Positions 11,219-23,152 of a stretch of 64,000 bases of DNA are shown here, piece by piece (the stretch's first letter is position 1; each line of letters starts with the position of its first letter). Source of the DNA: Sebastes aleutianus. Its lineage: Eukaryota > Chordata > Actinopteri > Perciformes > Sebastidae. Position numbers and translations under genes: made by a program. The notes under the pieces were generated by a model. The model was not told the origin of the DNA. It saw nothing but the letters and a program-made list of their open reading frames with translations, and searched no databases. The DNA lies in contig CAKAKS010000067.1 in the NCBI GenBank assembly GCA_916700875.1, positions 22,592,591-22,656,590 of the forward strand, given 5' to 3'.

Positions 11219-12345
11219 TTATATATATTTTAAGCTGGAACGGCGAAAGATGCAAAGAACAAAATGTACTTTTGCATTCTTCTGCTCCAGTGCAATATAA
11301 TTCAACCTCACAAACAGGATGTGACGTCTCAGCCACATCAGACTCACACACGCGACACATAACCACATTTTCCTGTCTTCCTGCTCGGATATATAAATAG
11401 AAAGTAATATCAACAAAATGACAGTAAATTCAGCAAATAAAAATGCTACCTTGCCTACTAGTAATATTAATTGCATGTGAAGCATCCTTCTGTTCTTTTC
11501 TATACTGGGAGACGTGGATTATACAGTAGGCAGGTGGTTTATCTGAAGTATGTGAGATGTGGTGGGGAGAAGAAGAAACCAGAGTGGGATGTAACATGTG
11601 AAACCTGGGGGTTTGTGGGTATTGGTTTTCTGTAATGAATATTGCAAATGTCACGCTATGTTGGTGAGATTAAGCACACTTCACAAAACAAATTACATCT
11701 TCAGGTTTTATTAAATTCTTACCACTGTTGTCTGACATATCACATTGGATGATGTAAATCCTTCTAAATGACTGGGATGTTAACTCATTAGCTAATATAC
11801 TGTAGTTGCAACTGCTGGGTGAAGATACTGTTTTTGTAGGCCTACCAATCTTCCTTAATCAGATAAGGCTTTTTATAACCATATATACAGGCGGAGGTTT
11901 TGTGCTGATGCAAAAGCACTGTTATGGGGTGTGTTGCTCGCAAAAACAGGAAACATCCTTCCTCAGTGAAACTAGTGTAAAGCAGAGGTGACATTAAGAA
12001 CCCACTCTGTCTTCCACTCTCAAAGCAATGATTGTGTTTGTCTTTTATCAAAAACACCTGCGATTGCTGAGGAAGAGAAACCTGAATGTAAATGTATCAT
12101 AAACACATGTTTTACTATGATACTGGGAACTACTTTACATAAAAAAAGTAAGGCAGTTCCCAGAATCATTTGATTTTCTTTTTATATAAATTTATCTTCC
12201 TGTTTTTGTGTTCCTCATTTGATTGTGGATTTTTCTTATTTATAGTTGGATTTCCTCATTTATTTTGTGGAAATATACTTTCTATTTCAATAAGGTCATG
12301 AATTTGTTCAGCCACAAAATGGATAATATATTTACATGTACTTCC

Positions 12346-12446
12346 AATCATTATTATTATTATTATTATTGTTATTGTTAGTATTATTACTGTTATTATT
12401 ATTATTAATATTAATATTGTTTTTATTTTTATTTTTATATTTATTG
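12346..12446. repeat. (ATT)n-rich low-complexity tract
   Basis: About 100 bases of attattatt, gttatt and tttta units. It gives a poly-Leu frame of no significance. Confidence 0.9.
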
Positions 12447-13184
12447 TATTTTATACACCCAGTGATGCAAACAGAAAAAATAACAAGAAAAATGGATGGA
12501 TATTATTTCATCTTCCAGGATTTAGATCTGTTCTCTGTGCTTGTGAAAGCTACTTGCACTCACATTAATCATTACCACATCAGTGGACTATTCTACGTAA
12601 AGCCCCTCATGAGGACTTGTCCATTAACAGGGGCACACAGTGGTTCACACCTCATGGTTTAAGACAGCCGAGCTTGACTCAAGACCACTGTCATGGTTAC
12701 ATACAGCTCTACACGGTGAACACAGGTGAACTGCAGGTCACAGCAAACTGAGATTACCGCCAACCTCAGTGAGTAAACGTAGGACTCAATTTCTTCATTC
12801 CTTCACCGGGGCTGATAACGGGAAATGATAATAGCAAATGATACTAAAAGGTCAGTGAACGTCGGAGGTTCCTTAATGTATCGCGGTCTTTTATATAATT
12901 GAAGAGGTCATGCTGACTCACTTCTCAGTTTTGACATTTTCACATGAAGAAACAAAAGCAATCCTCTAAGTGAATCGGATTACGAAATAATTTATAGACA
13001 ATATCTTGACAATAGGCTAATCACTTGTCTTTTATCAGCAGTGTATGTGCAGTACTGGCGACAACCTGTCTGCTGCTTTTCCACATCCTCTTACTTGCAA
13101 ACACCTCTAAAGCTTTGCAGCATTTCTGCAACTGCTTTGCTTACCTCCTGCAGTTCTACAGAGACATCAAACATCAAGTACGTG

Positions 13185-13205
13185 CACACACATACACACA
13201 CACAC
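13185..13205. repeat. Short (CA)n tract
   Basis: Impure cacacatacacacacacac run. Confidence 0.8.
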
Positions 13206-14354
13206 GAGGATGTGAAAGAGGGTGTGTGCGTGTGTTTGGTTGTGTTCAAATGAGTGACAGAGACAGAGAGTCTAGTGAGAGTGTGAAAGTGTGAGTTGAT
13301 AAATACATTGACACATCTAGAGGAGACTGGGTGACGACTAGTTCGGTGCCGTTTCCCACGTTGACTCATGAGCTCTTTTTGAATTTGCTGTTTGTGGCAC
13401 CATATGCTGTTTTATAGAATACAACATATTTCAGAATGTACTATATATTTCAAATATATTCTGTTGTGTTGCTTATTCTTCTGGGTTTATTATAACATAT
13501 TATTTTTCCTACACCCTCTATTCAAACTATACGTATTGTGCTGCTATTGAGCTAATGTACAACACTATTCCTGTTTCCATTCTAATGGGACTTCCTGTTG
13601 TTGCCACCTCATTAAGCAGCAGACTGCAGCAATCTAAGCCTATAGGTTTCCCCCAGGCTCTACTTTATCACATGATGGATCGAGCCCATAATCGTCTTAG
13701 CAATCTTGTGTCTGCAAACACGCAATCTTTCCCTGCCTCTGGTCTGGCAAGGCAGGAAGTATATCATGTGATACTGTTCCTACCGTAAATAAAACACCAA
13801 AAATTGCCAATTTTTTAAAATGATGGTGGTTTGAGGGGTTTCATTCAGCAATTCTGAACTGTTATAGAAACCCACTCTGGTTAACATGTGGTCTGCGTGA
13901 CCTATCCATGTGGCATCATGCTTCGCTGCTTTGCTTTGTGGGTTATGTGTAGTTATGGCCTGGAGGTAAATTATTTACCATTTAGAAAATGCCATGATAA
14001 TTAGCATATGCTATTGCTCTAAGGCCTCATGCTCAGTTTGATGAAAGAATGAGTAATATGACTGGTGTGTATTCATATATTTTTAGAAAACTTTGACTTT
14101 TGAAACAGACGTTTTGCAAATGTCTTCCCATTCAGTAGCAAGTCAAATGCATATTCACCTTTCCATGCATGAAAAGTTCAATATACTGCATGCAAAATAC
14201 TGTAGTAGATACCATAGAGTAAATGTATGCATTTACATACCCATTTTAGAGACTAATATGCTAGGTTTTGCACAAAATCTTGATTAGACATATATGCTAG
14301 TTATTGTACAAAGCATCCAAATCCGACAAAATATCTGTCACAATACAAGCCGAT

Positions 14355-15136
14355 TTAAAGAGCTATTATACTTTTGTGCTTTTTCTCTTTCCTTTAGTAT
14401 GTTGTATAGTTTTTTCATGTAAAAGGTCTGCAAATTTACAAAGCCCTAAGTCCACGCCAAAGTTACTCTCCCCCACAGAAACACGGCTCCTGAACTGCCT
14501 GAAATTCTGCCTTTTCTTCCGTAACGTGGTGATGTCACCAAGTAACACATTTGCATAATACCTGTCTAGCGGCTAGTTTGGCACGCCCTCAAACATAGCT
14601 AGATAGAGCGGAGCTTGAGCAGAGTCCGAAGAGTTTGGTTCGGCTAACCAATCACAACAGTGGGCCAGCTGACCAATCAGAGCAGACTGGGCTTTTCGGG
14701 AGGGGGAGGCGGCACAAGCTCAAACAGAGCGTTTCAGACAGAGGGTGAAAAGAGGTGCTGTAGCACAGACGGTATGAGAAAAGTAAGGCTGCATTCACAC
14801 GAGATCAAGCAGTGTGGTGAAAACGCAAGTTTTTCCATTCATTTTGAATGAGGGTACTGCATTTGGGCTGTGGCTGCGGTGGCCACAGCGGTAGCCAAAA
14901 GAAACACGATCCAGAACTGTACACCATAAGGAAATGAAAGATGTTAATTGTCGCAGTTAATTGGCCATTAAAGTGACTTTCCCAGACCTCCGCACAACCC
15001 TACGGAGAAACGCCGCAACACCCGATCTCCTGTGAATGCAGCATAAAGCACTTTTTGAACATTAAAGCATGCAAACATGCTCTAGTAGAAAACCCAAAAT
15101 ACAAGTATGAACCTGAGCATAATAGGTCCTCTTTAA
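14355..15136. mobile_element. TTAA-ended TIR element hosting a nested MITE
   Basis: The left end TTAAAGAGCTATTATAC (14355) and right end CATAATAGGTCCTCTTTAA (15136) are inverted matches except for three bases missing on the left. TTAA lies at both ends, the target of piggyBac-like elements. No transposase is present. A second element, 14787-15043, splits it. Confidence 0.75.
14787..15043. mobile_element. Nested Harbinger-like MITE
   Basis: Inverted ends GGCTGCATTCACACGAGATC and GATCTCCTGTGAATGCAGC are flanked by TAA on each side (14784-14786 and 15044-15046), matching the TWA target of PIF/Harbinger. 257 bp with no reading frame. Confidence 0.7.
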
Positions 15137-16155
15137 ACAAGCATGCAGTACTCTTGCTAACCTCCGGTACAAAGGTCACGTCAAATTTCTCCTTTTATTT
15201 CTTGATGTTCTGCTACATCTGATCTCCAGACGTGTTATGAAATGATGAACTGGATAGCCACACGGCTTCTTCATGTGACATGTCAGAATAGTTTACCATA
15301 CTTTTAAAGTGTAACGGGCCAAATGGATTTTCCTACCCAGCTTCTCATTGGTTAACACGTGTTTGCAGACAGTCTGTGCTGCTTGTGTTGAATTTGGATC
15401 TGTGGCAATGTTTTCTGTTGTTCATTTCATCCCTGTTATTGGTTAACTAATGTTTGCAGAGAGTGCTAAAAGGACATCGACCACATAAAATAAGGTTTTC
15501 GTCTTTCCACTCTCTTTTGGAGAGGCTGCTCTGGGTGAGTGCTTGATCATTTATTCTGTCCTATAGTAGTTAACTCCTCTGTTTGATACTCTGGATTAAG
15601 GACTTGACAGCCACAGCTGAAAAGGTAATGTGTGTCTCTACATTTGGGGAAACATTTGAGACATATTTCATTAGTCATTTCTATGTATAAAAATAATCAA
15701 ATGTGTCAAACAAATTCATATTTAAAAGCAGGGCAAAGGCCCAAATAATTCATATTATATCATCCTAAGAAAAATATTTCCAGCATGTAGACATGATGTT
15801 TGTTTCTCTGTTTGCGTGGGAATGTTTTTTCCATGTAATCTGTCTCCTAAGATACAGTATCTGAACGGGGAAAGATAGAGGCCTGAAACAAAAACAGGAA
15901 TTTATTTGTGGGCCAAGGATGAATCCATGACCTTGGCCTCGTGGGGCTGAAAACAAGCTCCCTTGTGTACTGCAGGAAGGTAGAAAGGGACTTTGTTAGC
16001 AGTGCAGTCCATCAGAAAGCTATTTCATATGTGCAGTAATTTTGTTTTTATTTAATAAAACTTAACATAGGCTACACACCTTTTTTTTAAGTTTTAGCAA
16101 GGGGTGAAATTTACAGAATTTGATTAATGCTCAACTCTTTGAATGTAGATTAACT

Positions 16156-16525
16156 ACTGTAAAGAAACAATTCGGCATTATAGGAAATACGGTTATTTGG
16201 TTTCTTGCCAAGAGTTAGATCTGAGGATCGATACCACTTTCTCTCGTATGGAGCTGGAGCCAGCAGGCAATTACCTGAGCTTACCCACGGAACCGCTACA
16301 GCACATTACTCACAAGAAAACACAACCCACATCTTGTCAATTTTACATTTGATATTTATTTAAATACAAACATGATAAAAAAGGTGTTACTCATTGTGAG
16401 CTTTAGAGGAGCTGGTAGGCTACTGGCTGTATATTTAACGTATAGACATGAGAGTGGTATTAATCTTCTCATCAACAAAACAAATAAGTTGATGCCCCAA
16501 AATGTGTCAAACTATTGCTTTTAAA
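16156..16525. repeat. TIR-type dispersed repeat, copy 1
   Basis: The left region (ggaaatacggttatttgg, tttcttgccaagagttagat, gatcgataccactttc) is the inverse of the right region (gagagtggtattaatcttct through gtcaaactattgctttta). The same end recurs at about 17745-17816. Non-coding. Confidence 0.65.
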
Positions 16526-17479
16526 ATGATCACTTCACATCACAGCACAGAGCCTCCGGCTGTTTCTGACTTAATCTGTTGATTCTTTATTGAATAACCA
16601 AGACCCGTGCTATCCTGTGTTTACTTTAATTTGAATGGACACATTACTTGTGTTTAATGGAGTCATGCATGGGAGAGAGATTGGGTGTAATTGTTTGAAA
16701 GGGAGAGAACAGATAAACCATGACGTAGATAAACAGAGAGGGAGGAAAGAATGTGAATGAGACCTCTGCCAGGTTTTGCCTTTTCAAAATGCCAAAACTC
16801 TTGACTTGAAAGGTGACTGCAGCTTTGCACATCACCTCACAAGCTCATCTTGTTGACTGCCATTTAAAGGTGCATTTGGTTATTTTAAAGTACTATCATT
16901 AGTCAAGAGAAAGCAGGACACACTCACCATAGTGTTTTACTGCCTTTCACAGAAAAAGCTGCCGTGGCGGCGCAAGCCATTGGAAATAATGGGTTTCAGA
17001 GCACAGTGGTGCACTGTGGTCGCGGTCTGTGTGAAAGATCCTTTATGTATGAGATAGGTTACTGCTGACACTCGATCAATACCATTAGAATAATGTTTCT
17101 ATACCAACTTCTCTTGCTGTCACATGATAAGAAATTTGCTCTTCGCTTACCGCGAGGTAGGGTGCAGAGCGGTGCACAGGCGTAGCGCAGCGCAGGTATG
17201 ATAAGTCATCAAAAAATGCGCAAGGAAGCTACTTCACTGTTTCTAAGCAACAACAGACAGTCGTAGCTGTTATCTCATTGGTTGTGCTTTGAAAGGTCAG
17301 CAGCAATGGAGGTCAAAGTTGAAATAATTTGAACTTTGAGCGCTGCGCTCGGTGGCAATTTTGAGCGCTCTCCCCTATAGGAAAACAATGGCACAGCCAG
17401 TGCAGAGCAATGTTTACGGCTGATCATGTGCTTTATTGTGCCATATTGCCAAATTGCTCTTTTTTATTCAATTGGGGTT

Positions 17480-17816
17480 ATTACTCTCATGTCTGTCTGC
17501 TAAACATGAGGCTACAGCTAGCTTAGCTTACCATCAAGACTTGAAATGCACCGTCACCTCTTAAACTCACTTATTAACACGTTATATTTGTTTGTTTAAT
17601 CTGTACAAAAAACTAAATGGATAAATGTAAAGTTGTGGTTATAACTACAAAACCAAAACGTGACATTTTTACATTTTACAGAGCCACGCTAGCTGTTTCC
17701 TGGTCGTGTCTAGAAGGTAACGCGCAGATTGCGAAACTCTCGCGAGATAAGAGTGGTGCCAATCTTCTCTTTTAAGTAAATAAGTGTATTTCCCAAAATG
17801 TCAAACTATTCCTTTG
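17480..17816. repeat. TIR-type dispersed repeat, copy 2 (partial)
   Basis: Ends with gagtggtgccaatcttctct through gtcaaactattcctttgatt, matching the right end of the copy at 16156-16525; tactctcatgtctgtctgct near 17480 may be the opposite side. The left boundary is not clear. Confidence 0.55.
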
Positions 17817-18779
17817 ATTATTTCACAGCAGCAATGTCCCATCAATTTCTGTGTTTAAATGAGCTTAATATGCAGTTACATTCCTGACTTAATAGTCGGT
17901 TTCATTACAGTTGTGTAAAAACAGTCCAAGTTTCTGGACATGTTGTTCCCTGAGTATATAATAAGTGGCTGTGTTGATGGAAATAGCAGAAGTCCAAGAA
18001 ACAAATGTTTTTTCCTCCGGAAGCCGTGACCTAAATCAACACTAAAAGGGACTTTTGTTCCTTCTGATTGAGGAAGAACGCCAATTTTTGTCTGGTGTGT
18101 CAAAAATAAGGGGCTGGTCAAGATGGTGCCTAGCACAGTAAATATAGAGAGTAAATGGGAAGTGAAAGTGTTGTTCATTCAGATGTAGTCGCTCCAGTCT
18201 GCCCCCCTGTATGTATGGGATCTATCAGTATCCCATTAGCACTTGTTTATTTCCTGCTTCCTGCCCGCCAGAGCAAAAGTCACGCTATTGAGCAGATACT
18301 TCATCTATGATTCAGATGACAACAATCAATTATTTATTTTGCCACAGTAAAATCTGGCTCCGCTCGTGTAGGAATTTCACTCAGACAGATGACGTGATCA
18401 AACATTAAAAAGTCTCTTTAAAGATGTTGTCGGCTAGTCTGTTCAGCAGTGAGTAGGCACATTTGAGATGCTATTTTCGACGTACTGTACTGGGGATAAG
18501 AATACACTTGTAAATGGTATGGCTCACTAGAATTTCTCTGCAGGCTACGTTAGATGATGCAATGTAGCCTGCAAGAGAGGTGAAAGACAAGAATCCAGAT
18601 TAAGTTACAGCAAAGACAGAGGCTGTAGGCCTAAGGGTCAGAGGTTACAGTAGTAGCACAGTAAAGCACAGACTTCATCAAGGGGTTTACAATCCCTGGT
18701 GAGCTTCTGTCCTGCAATTGAGCTTTGTCACAGATGTTATCTCACAGTATTATCACTTACATGTAAACTAAACATTATT

Positions 18780-19434
18780 ATGTAAGGTGCTATTGATAAC
18801 AGTGATAACATTCAGCCACTAGATTTCGCATTCTCCCTCCCCCATTCCATTGCATTCACTTCACAACAAGTGGTTGCCAGGCACTTAAAGTCAAGACGAC
18901 TTGATCGCTGATGACACGGAGATACCACGTGATACCAACGTCGTTAAACTATTGGCTCACAAGCCTTGTCAGAAGTGGGAACCAAACGTAAGATATCTTC
19001 CACGGAGATAAACTAGGGCTGTCAATTGATTAAAATATTTAATTGTGATTAATCGCATGACTGTCCATGATTAATCGCGACTAATCGCACATTTTTGATC
19101 CGTTCAAAATGTACCTTAAAGGGAGATCTGTCAAGTATTTAATACTCTTATCAACATGGCAGTAGGCAAATATGCTTGCTTTATGCAAATGGCCGCTACA
19201 ACCTCAAACAATTAGTGGCGTTACAAAATAATCTGCATTAACGCGTTATTATCACGTTAACTTTGACAGCCCTAAGATAAACACATTCATTTTGGAAACG
19301 TCAAACTTTTTTAAATGATTAATTCACAATCATGCTGTTTCTTTTAGGAAAGGCCAAACTTTCACTCGGCACCTTTCTAAAAGCTCTGTGGATGTTTTTT
19401 TGTGTACGTAAAAATGAGACCTTTCAACAATTAA
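18780..19434 (+). repeat. TTAA-type dispersed repeat, copy 1, split by a hAT-like MITE
   Basis: Shares with 55834-56242 the blocks gataacattcagcc, cacttcacaacaagt, cttagaagtgggaacc-like text, agatatcttccac, and gcacctttctaaaagctctg. The insertion at 19014-19274 separates its halves. The right end is approximate. Confidence 0.8.
19014..19274. mobile_element. hAT-like MITE with perfect 8-bp target duplication
   Basis: TAGGGCTGTCAA (19014) and TTGACAGCCCTA (19274) are perfect inverted ends. AGATAAAC flanks both sides (19006-19013, 19275-19282). Unoccupied copies of the host repeat at 21176-21190 and 56060-56075 read agataaacaaaacatt, giving an empty site. 261 bp, with internal attaatcgc repeats and no coding capacity. 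Confidence 0.92.
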
Positions 19435-20160
19435 TACAAGCACATGAAAGGCATTACATTTTCCAAAACATCGTTTCACTTGTTTCCATCACCCACGGAT
19501 CTGTCTGAGCTCCTGGAGTGGGCTTAAGTGGGAGCTTGTCCATAGCGGAAACAGTCTGCACTACACTCCAAGATGAAATGCCAATTCCAGAGATGGAACT
19601 GATGGTATCGCTGCACAACCCACACTGGATGAAGGATTACATTTTTCCGTTGGAGCATGTATTTCCGTTATCGTGACAGACCTGCCACTCAAGTCTACAC
19701 TGGTTTGTTATTTGCCAGTTCGATGATAATTGCATTAGAGGAATGGGGCATGACGACGGCAAAGCAGGAAAACCACAATCGTAAAATGACTGAGTCACAT
19801 TTCAAACCCAGGAGGATCTGATTAATCCGGATGTGGCTTCTTTTTAGGATGTACAGTGAAGCGAATGCATTCGTTTCTGTGGACGTGTAGAACAAACAGT
19901 GCTTTTCCCTTCAGGAACACGGCTCTCTGCTGGCAGACAAACAAATAACAGTGCAGGCTTCCCAGACATGTTTAGAGAATGGAAAATTTCAGCTCCTTGC
20001 ATTGTTTTCTGTGGCCATTGATCATTCCCCCTTGTAAGTGTGATGTAAACGAAGGATCCGTGTGCCAAAAGCCATGAAGTGCTGCCAACTCACCAGGAGT
20101 CCCACGCCAGCTTTGAAAAAAACAAAACAAAGCTATGATCCAGGGACACTTCAATAGGCT

Positions 20161-20206
20161 TGTGTTTGTGTGTGTGTGCGTGTGTGTGGGTGTGTGTGTG
20201 TGTGTA
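20161..20206. repeat. (GT)n microsatellite
   Basis: Impure tgtgtgtg run with gcg and ggg interruptions. Confidence 0.9.
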
Positions 20207-20932
20207 TATCTCGGTGTTTGCTTGTGCATGTATTTTATTCTCCTGGATCCTGCTAATCTCCTGACCCCAGATGGAGAACAGTGGGTGAGCAGATTGTATT
20301 TCCTGCTTGATTTAATATTAATAGATCGGTATGCTACTCTGCCACGCTGTTTGCAGGGCAAAAATGGAAGACTGCATCCCCCCCAACCCCCACACCCACC
20401 CTCTCCTACCTTGGCTCTCAGCCCAACCACTGCTTATGTAGGATACGAGGCCTTGTGAATGTCAGGGCACAAACACGCGGAAGATCCGAGAGGAAAATTG
20501 AATTAGCAGAGTAACCCGAGCAGGTGCAAAGGACATGGACTATGGATCCGCTGCCATACAACAATCTGTTGCGAGCAGCCACTTGATAGCTCCCATCTGG
20601 GATTGAGGATGACACACAAGGTCTCTGCAGGACCAATGTTTATGAGGCATCTTATTGGAGCAGAGTATTCACATGTTTAAACACAGTACTTCTATTCTTA
20701 GAAGGTTGATAAACATAGTGCCTGTTCACATTTATGGGAACATCGGCGTGTGAATCTCTCTTTTACGGGTTTACAATGAGATTGACTGCTAGTAGTGAGG
20801 ACTGCTTTAAACAACTGAATCTACGTACACGAGCTTGACTGTACATGTTTGCACAGGAACACGAGGTGACAACTCATATTTCATGTCTCATTAATCTCCT
20901 TTAAAATAATATAAATGATGGTAGATTGTGGT

Positions 20933-21095
20933 TTGAACCTGCAGGAGGCTGAATATTTTTGGCATCATTGAGCAAAAATTCCATTCAAAAAAGTGTTCTG
21001 AGAGATAACTAGACTTCTGCACCTCCTCATGGATCTGTTTTCAGGCTTGAAAAGACTCTGATCAAACGGTCAAACTAGGCAGCGCCGATCACATA
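20933..21095 (-). repeat. Inverted fragment of the TTAA-TIR repeat family
   Basis: The blocks ttggcatcattgagcaaaaa, agacttctgcacctcctcat and gatcaaacggtcaaact are the complement of 22245-22290 and 22490-22606. It fuses directly to a different repeat at about 21095. Confidence 0.75.
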
Positions 21096-21363
21096 GGAAA
21101 CATGATACCAACGCCGTTATACCATTGGCTCACAAGCCTTGTTAGAAGTGGGAACCAAACGTCAGATATCTTCCACAGAGATAAACAAAACATTAATTTT
21201 GGACCCGCCAAAAATGTTTAAAATGATTAATTCACAGTCATAATATATATTTTTTTTAGGAAAAGTCATACTTTCTCTCGGAACCTTTCTAAAAGCTTAT
21301 TTAATATATTATTTTTTTTAATATTTGTCTATATAAAAATGTTATCAATAAGACCTTTAAACC
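21095..21363 (+). repeat. TTAA-type dispersed repeat, copy 2 (5' truncated)
   Basis: Matches copy 1 (18780-19434) and copy 3 (55834-56242) from the gataccaacg block to the end atgttatcaataagaccttt followed by aa. It lacks the first ~150 bases and preserves the empty target of the MITE found in copy 1. Confidence 0.8.
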
Positions 21364-21816
21364 TTTAACAGACAGACGAAGCACCTTTGGTTCTTTATCA
21401 CCTTAGTTCACCTTTTTTTCCACATAAATTCCAGTGTAAGTTTTATGCTTTTCATTCTGACGCTGCAGTCAGTATTCAGCCGTGATTCTGTTTGACCACC
21501 TGGGTTCTCTGACTTCGTGATGACCGAAACCGTGGAAACCGCCTCCTTGGATACAAGTATAAACTCCAAGCAAAAGTCCAAATAACAGGTTGTGACAAAC
21601 AGCTTGTGGCTGGTGGATAGGAACATTATCACCCTGGAAGGTATCGGAGTGAATCATGGAGCGAAGGGGCTTACACTTCTGTAAGTAATGATTATTTGTG
21701 GTCCTCTAAGGGATAATTAGAGCTGAGCATTTCAGGAGAAGCACTCCAAAGTGCAGAGCCACCAGAGACAGTCATCGGATGGTGGGGTTTTCTATATCTA
21801 GACTATATAATGACTG

Positions 21817-22606
21817 TTAAAGCTGCAGTGGGTAGAAATGGAGCAAATATGATTTTAAAAAAGTTATCTTTTTATAAAACGGTCGCTATATCCTGACAGC
21901 AGTGCATGAGAGAGGTGATCTGAAAAAAAATAATGTGCCTCTGTGTCCTCCAGTGCTCCTATCTGCAAGATTTCACAGACTGATTCAACTGAATCAATAT
22001 TCTGTTACTGTAATGCCAATTTCTTGCATAAAATGTTTTCAAAAACATCTTGTAGTGAACTGTTTAGCTGTAAAATGAGAATGTTTGTGACCCGGCAGCC
22101 ATGTTGAGATCAGTTGAGGAAATACCAAGCACCGCCCTCCAGCCTGAGCAAACGTTCTCATTTTACAGCTAAACAGTACACTACAAGATGTTTCTGACAA
22201 CATTTGACGCGAGAAATAGGCATTACAGTAACAGAATATTGATTCATATTTGATCAGCGCTGCCAGTTTGACCGTTTGATCGGATTTTGCGAGTGATTGA
22301 CAGCTGCTCAGAGACGGCAGGCTCCAGCTCGGCTCTGATTGGTTGTTTTCCTCCGGTCTGTGAAATCTTGGAGACAGCTGCCTCCGTTGAATGAACAGCC
22401 AATAGGAATGCTCTCTCTCTGAAATGACCTGTGATTGGCCGAAGTCTCCCATCACGGTCTAGATTTTCTAAAGCCTGAGAACAGAGCCATGAGGAGGTGC
22501 AGAAGTCTAGTTTTCTCCCAGAACACTTGAATTACAATATGCTGAAAGGTTATTATGGATTTTTTGCCCAATGATGCCAAACACATTTTACCTACTGCAG
22601 GTTTAA
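21817..22606. mobile_element. TTAA-TIR element with a 97-bp internal hairpin
   Basis: TTAAAGCTGCAGTGGGTA at 21817 matches the inverse of the end tacctactgcaggtttaa (22606). Internally, 21991-22087 and 22150-22245 form an imperfect inverted repeat (gaatcaatattctgttactg versus its complement at the far end). No coding potential. Related pieces occur at 2300, 20933, 22998 and 61795. Confidence 0.75.
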
Positions 22607-22997
22607 ATAATCTGTTAATTAACTTACCCTAACCTTTATTTTAACCAAGAAACTATTACAAATGTATTGTTTGTTATTTATTACAGTGATGGTGTTTAAA
22701 TAGAGGATACATGAAAAATGAGAATCTGCACCTGAAAGGGATTAGAGATTTGATTTGTTTCAATATATACACTTCATACGACTTTAATTTGGAGAAAACC
22801 TTTACTAACAAAAACATGCATCAATGATAAAGAAAATGAAAATGAATATCCACAAGTCATCCTATTAAAGTGAATTTATAACTTTGTCTCTCAGCAACAT
22901 CTCAAGATGCCTAGATGTTATACATTCTTATTCATTATTTTAAGTAGGATTGAAGCCATGACTACACACCATATGCGGTGATGATCATAGATTACTT

Positions 22998-23136
22998 AAA
23001 GCCTGCAAACAGAGCCATGAGGAGGTGCAGAAGTCTAGTTTTCTCTCAGAACACTTGAATTACAATATGCTGAACGGTTATTATGGAATTTTTTGCCCAA
23101 TGATGCCAAAAAACATTCTGCCTACTGCAGCTTTAA
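22998..23136 (+). repeat. Terminal fragment of the TTAA-TIR family
   Basis: Near-identical to 22480-22606 (gaggaggtgcagaagtctag through the end at ttaa 23133-23136). The fold-back Tc1-like element starts only 16 bases further on. Confidence 0.8.
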
Positions 23137-23152
23137 TACTATTGAGGGTCTA

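Noticed and set aside
12336..12662. 108-codon frame with poly-Leu start
   Set aside because: The Leu run is the (ATT)n tract; no domain, splice or codon-use support.
20135..20458. 107-codon frame rich in Val and Cys
   Set aside because: Created by the (GT)n microsatellite.
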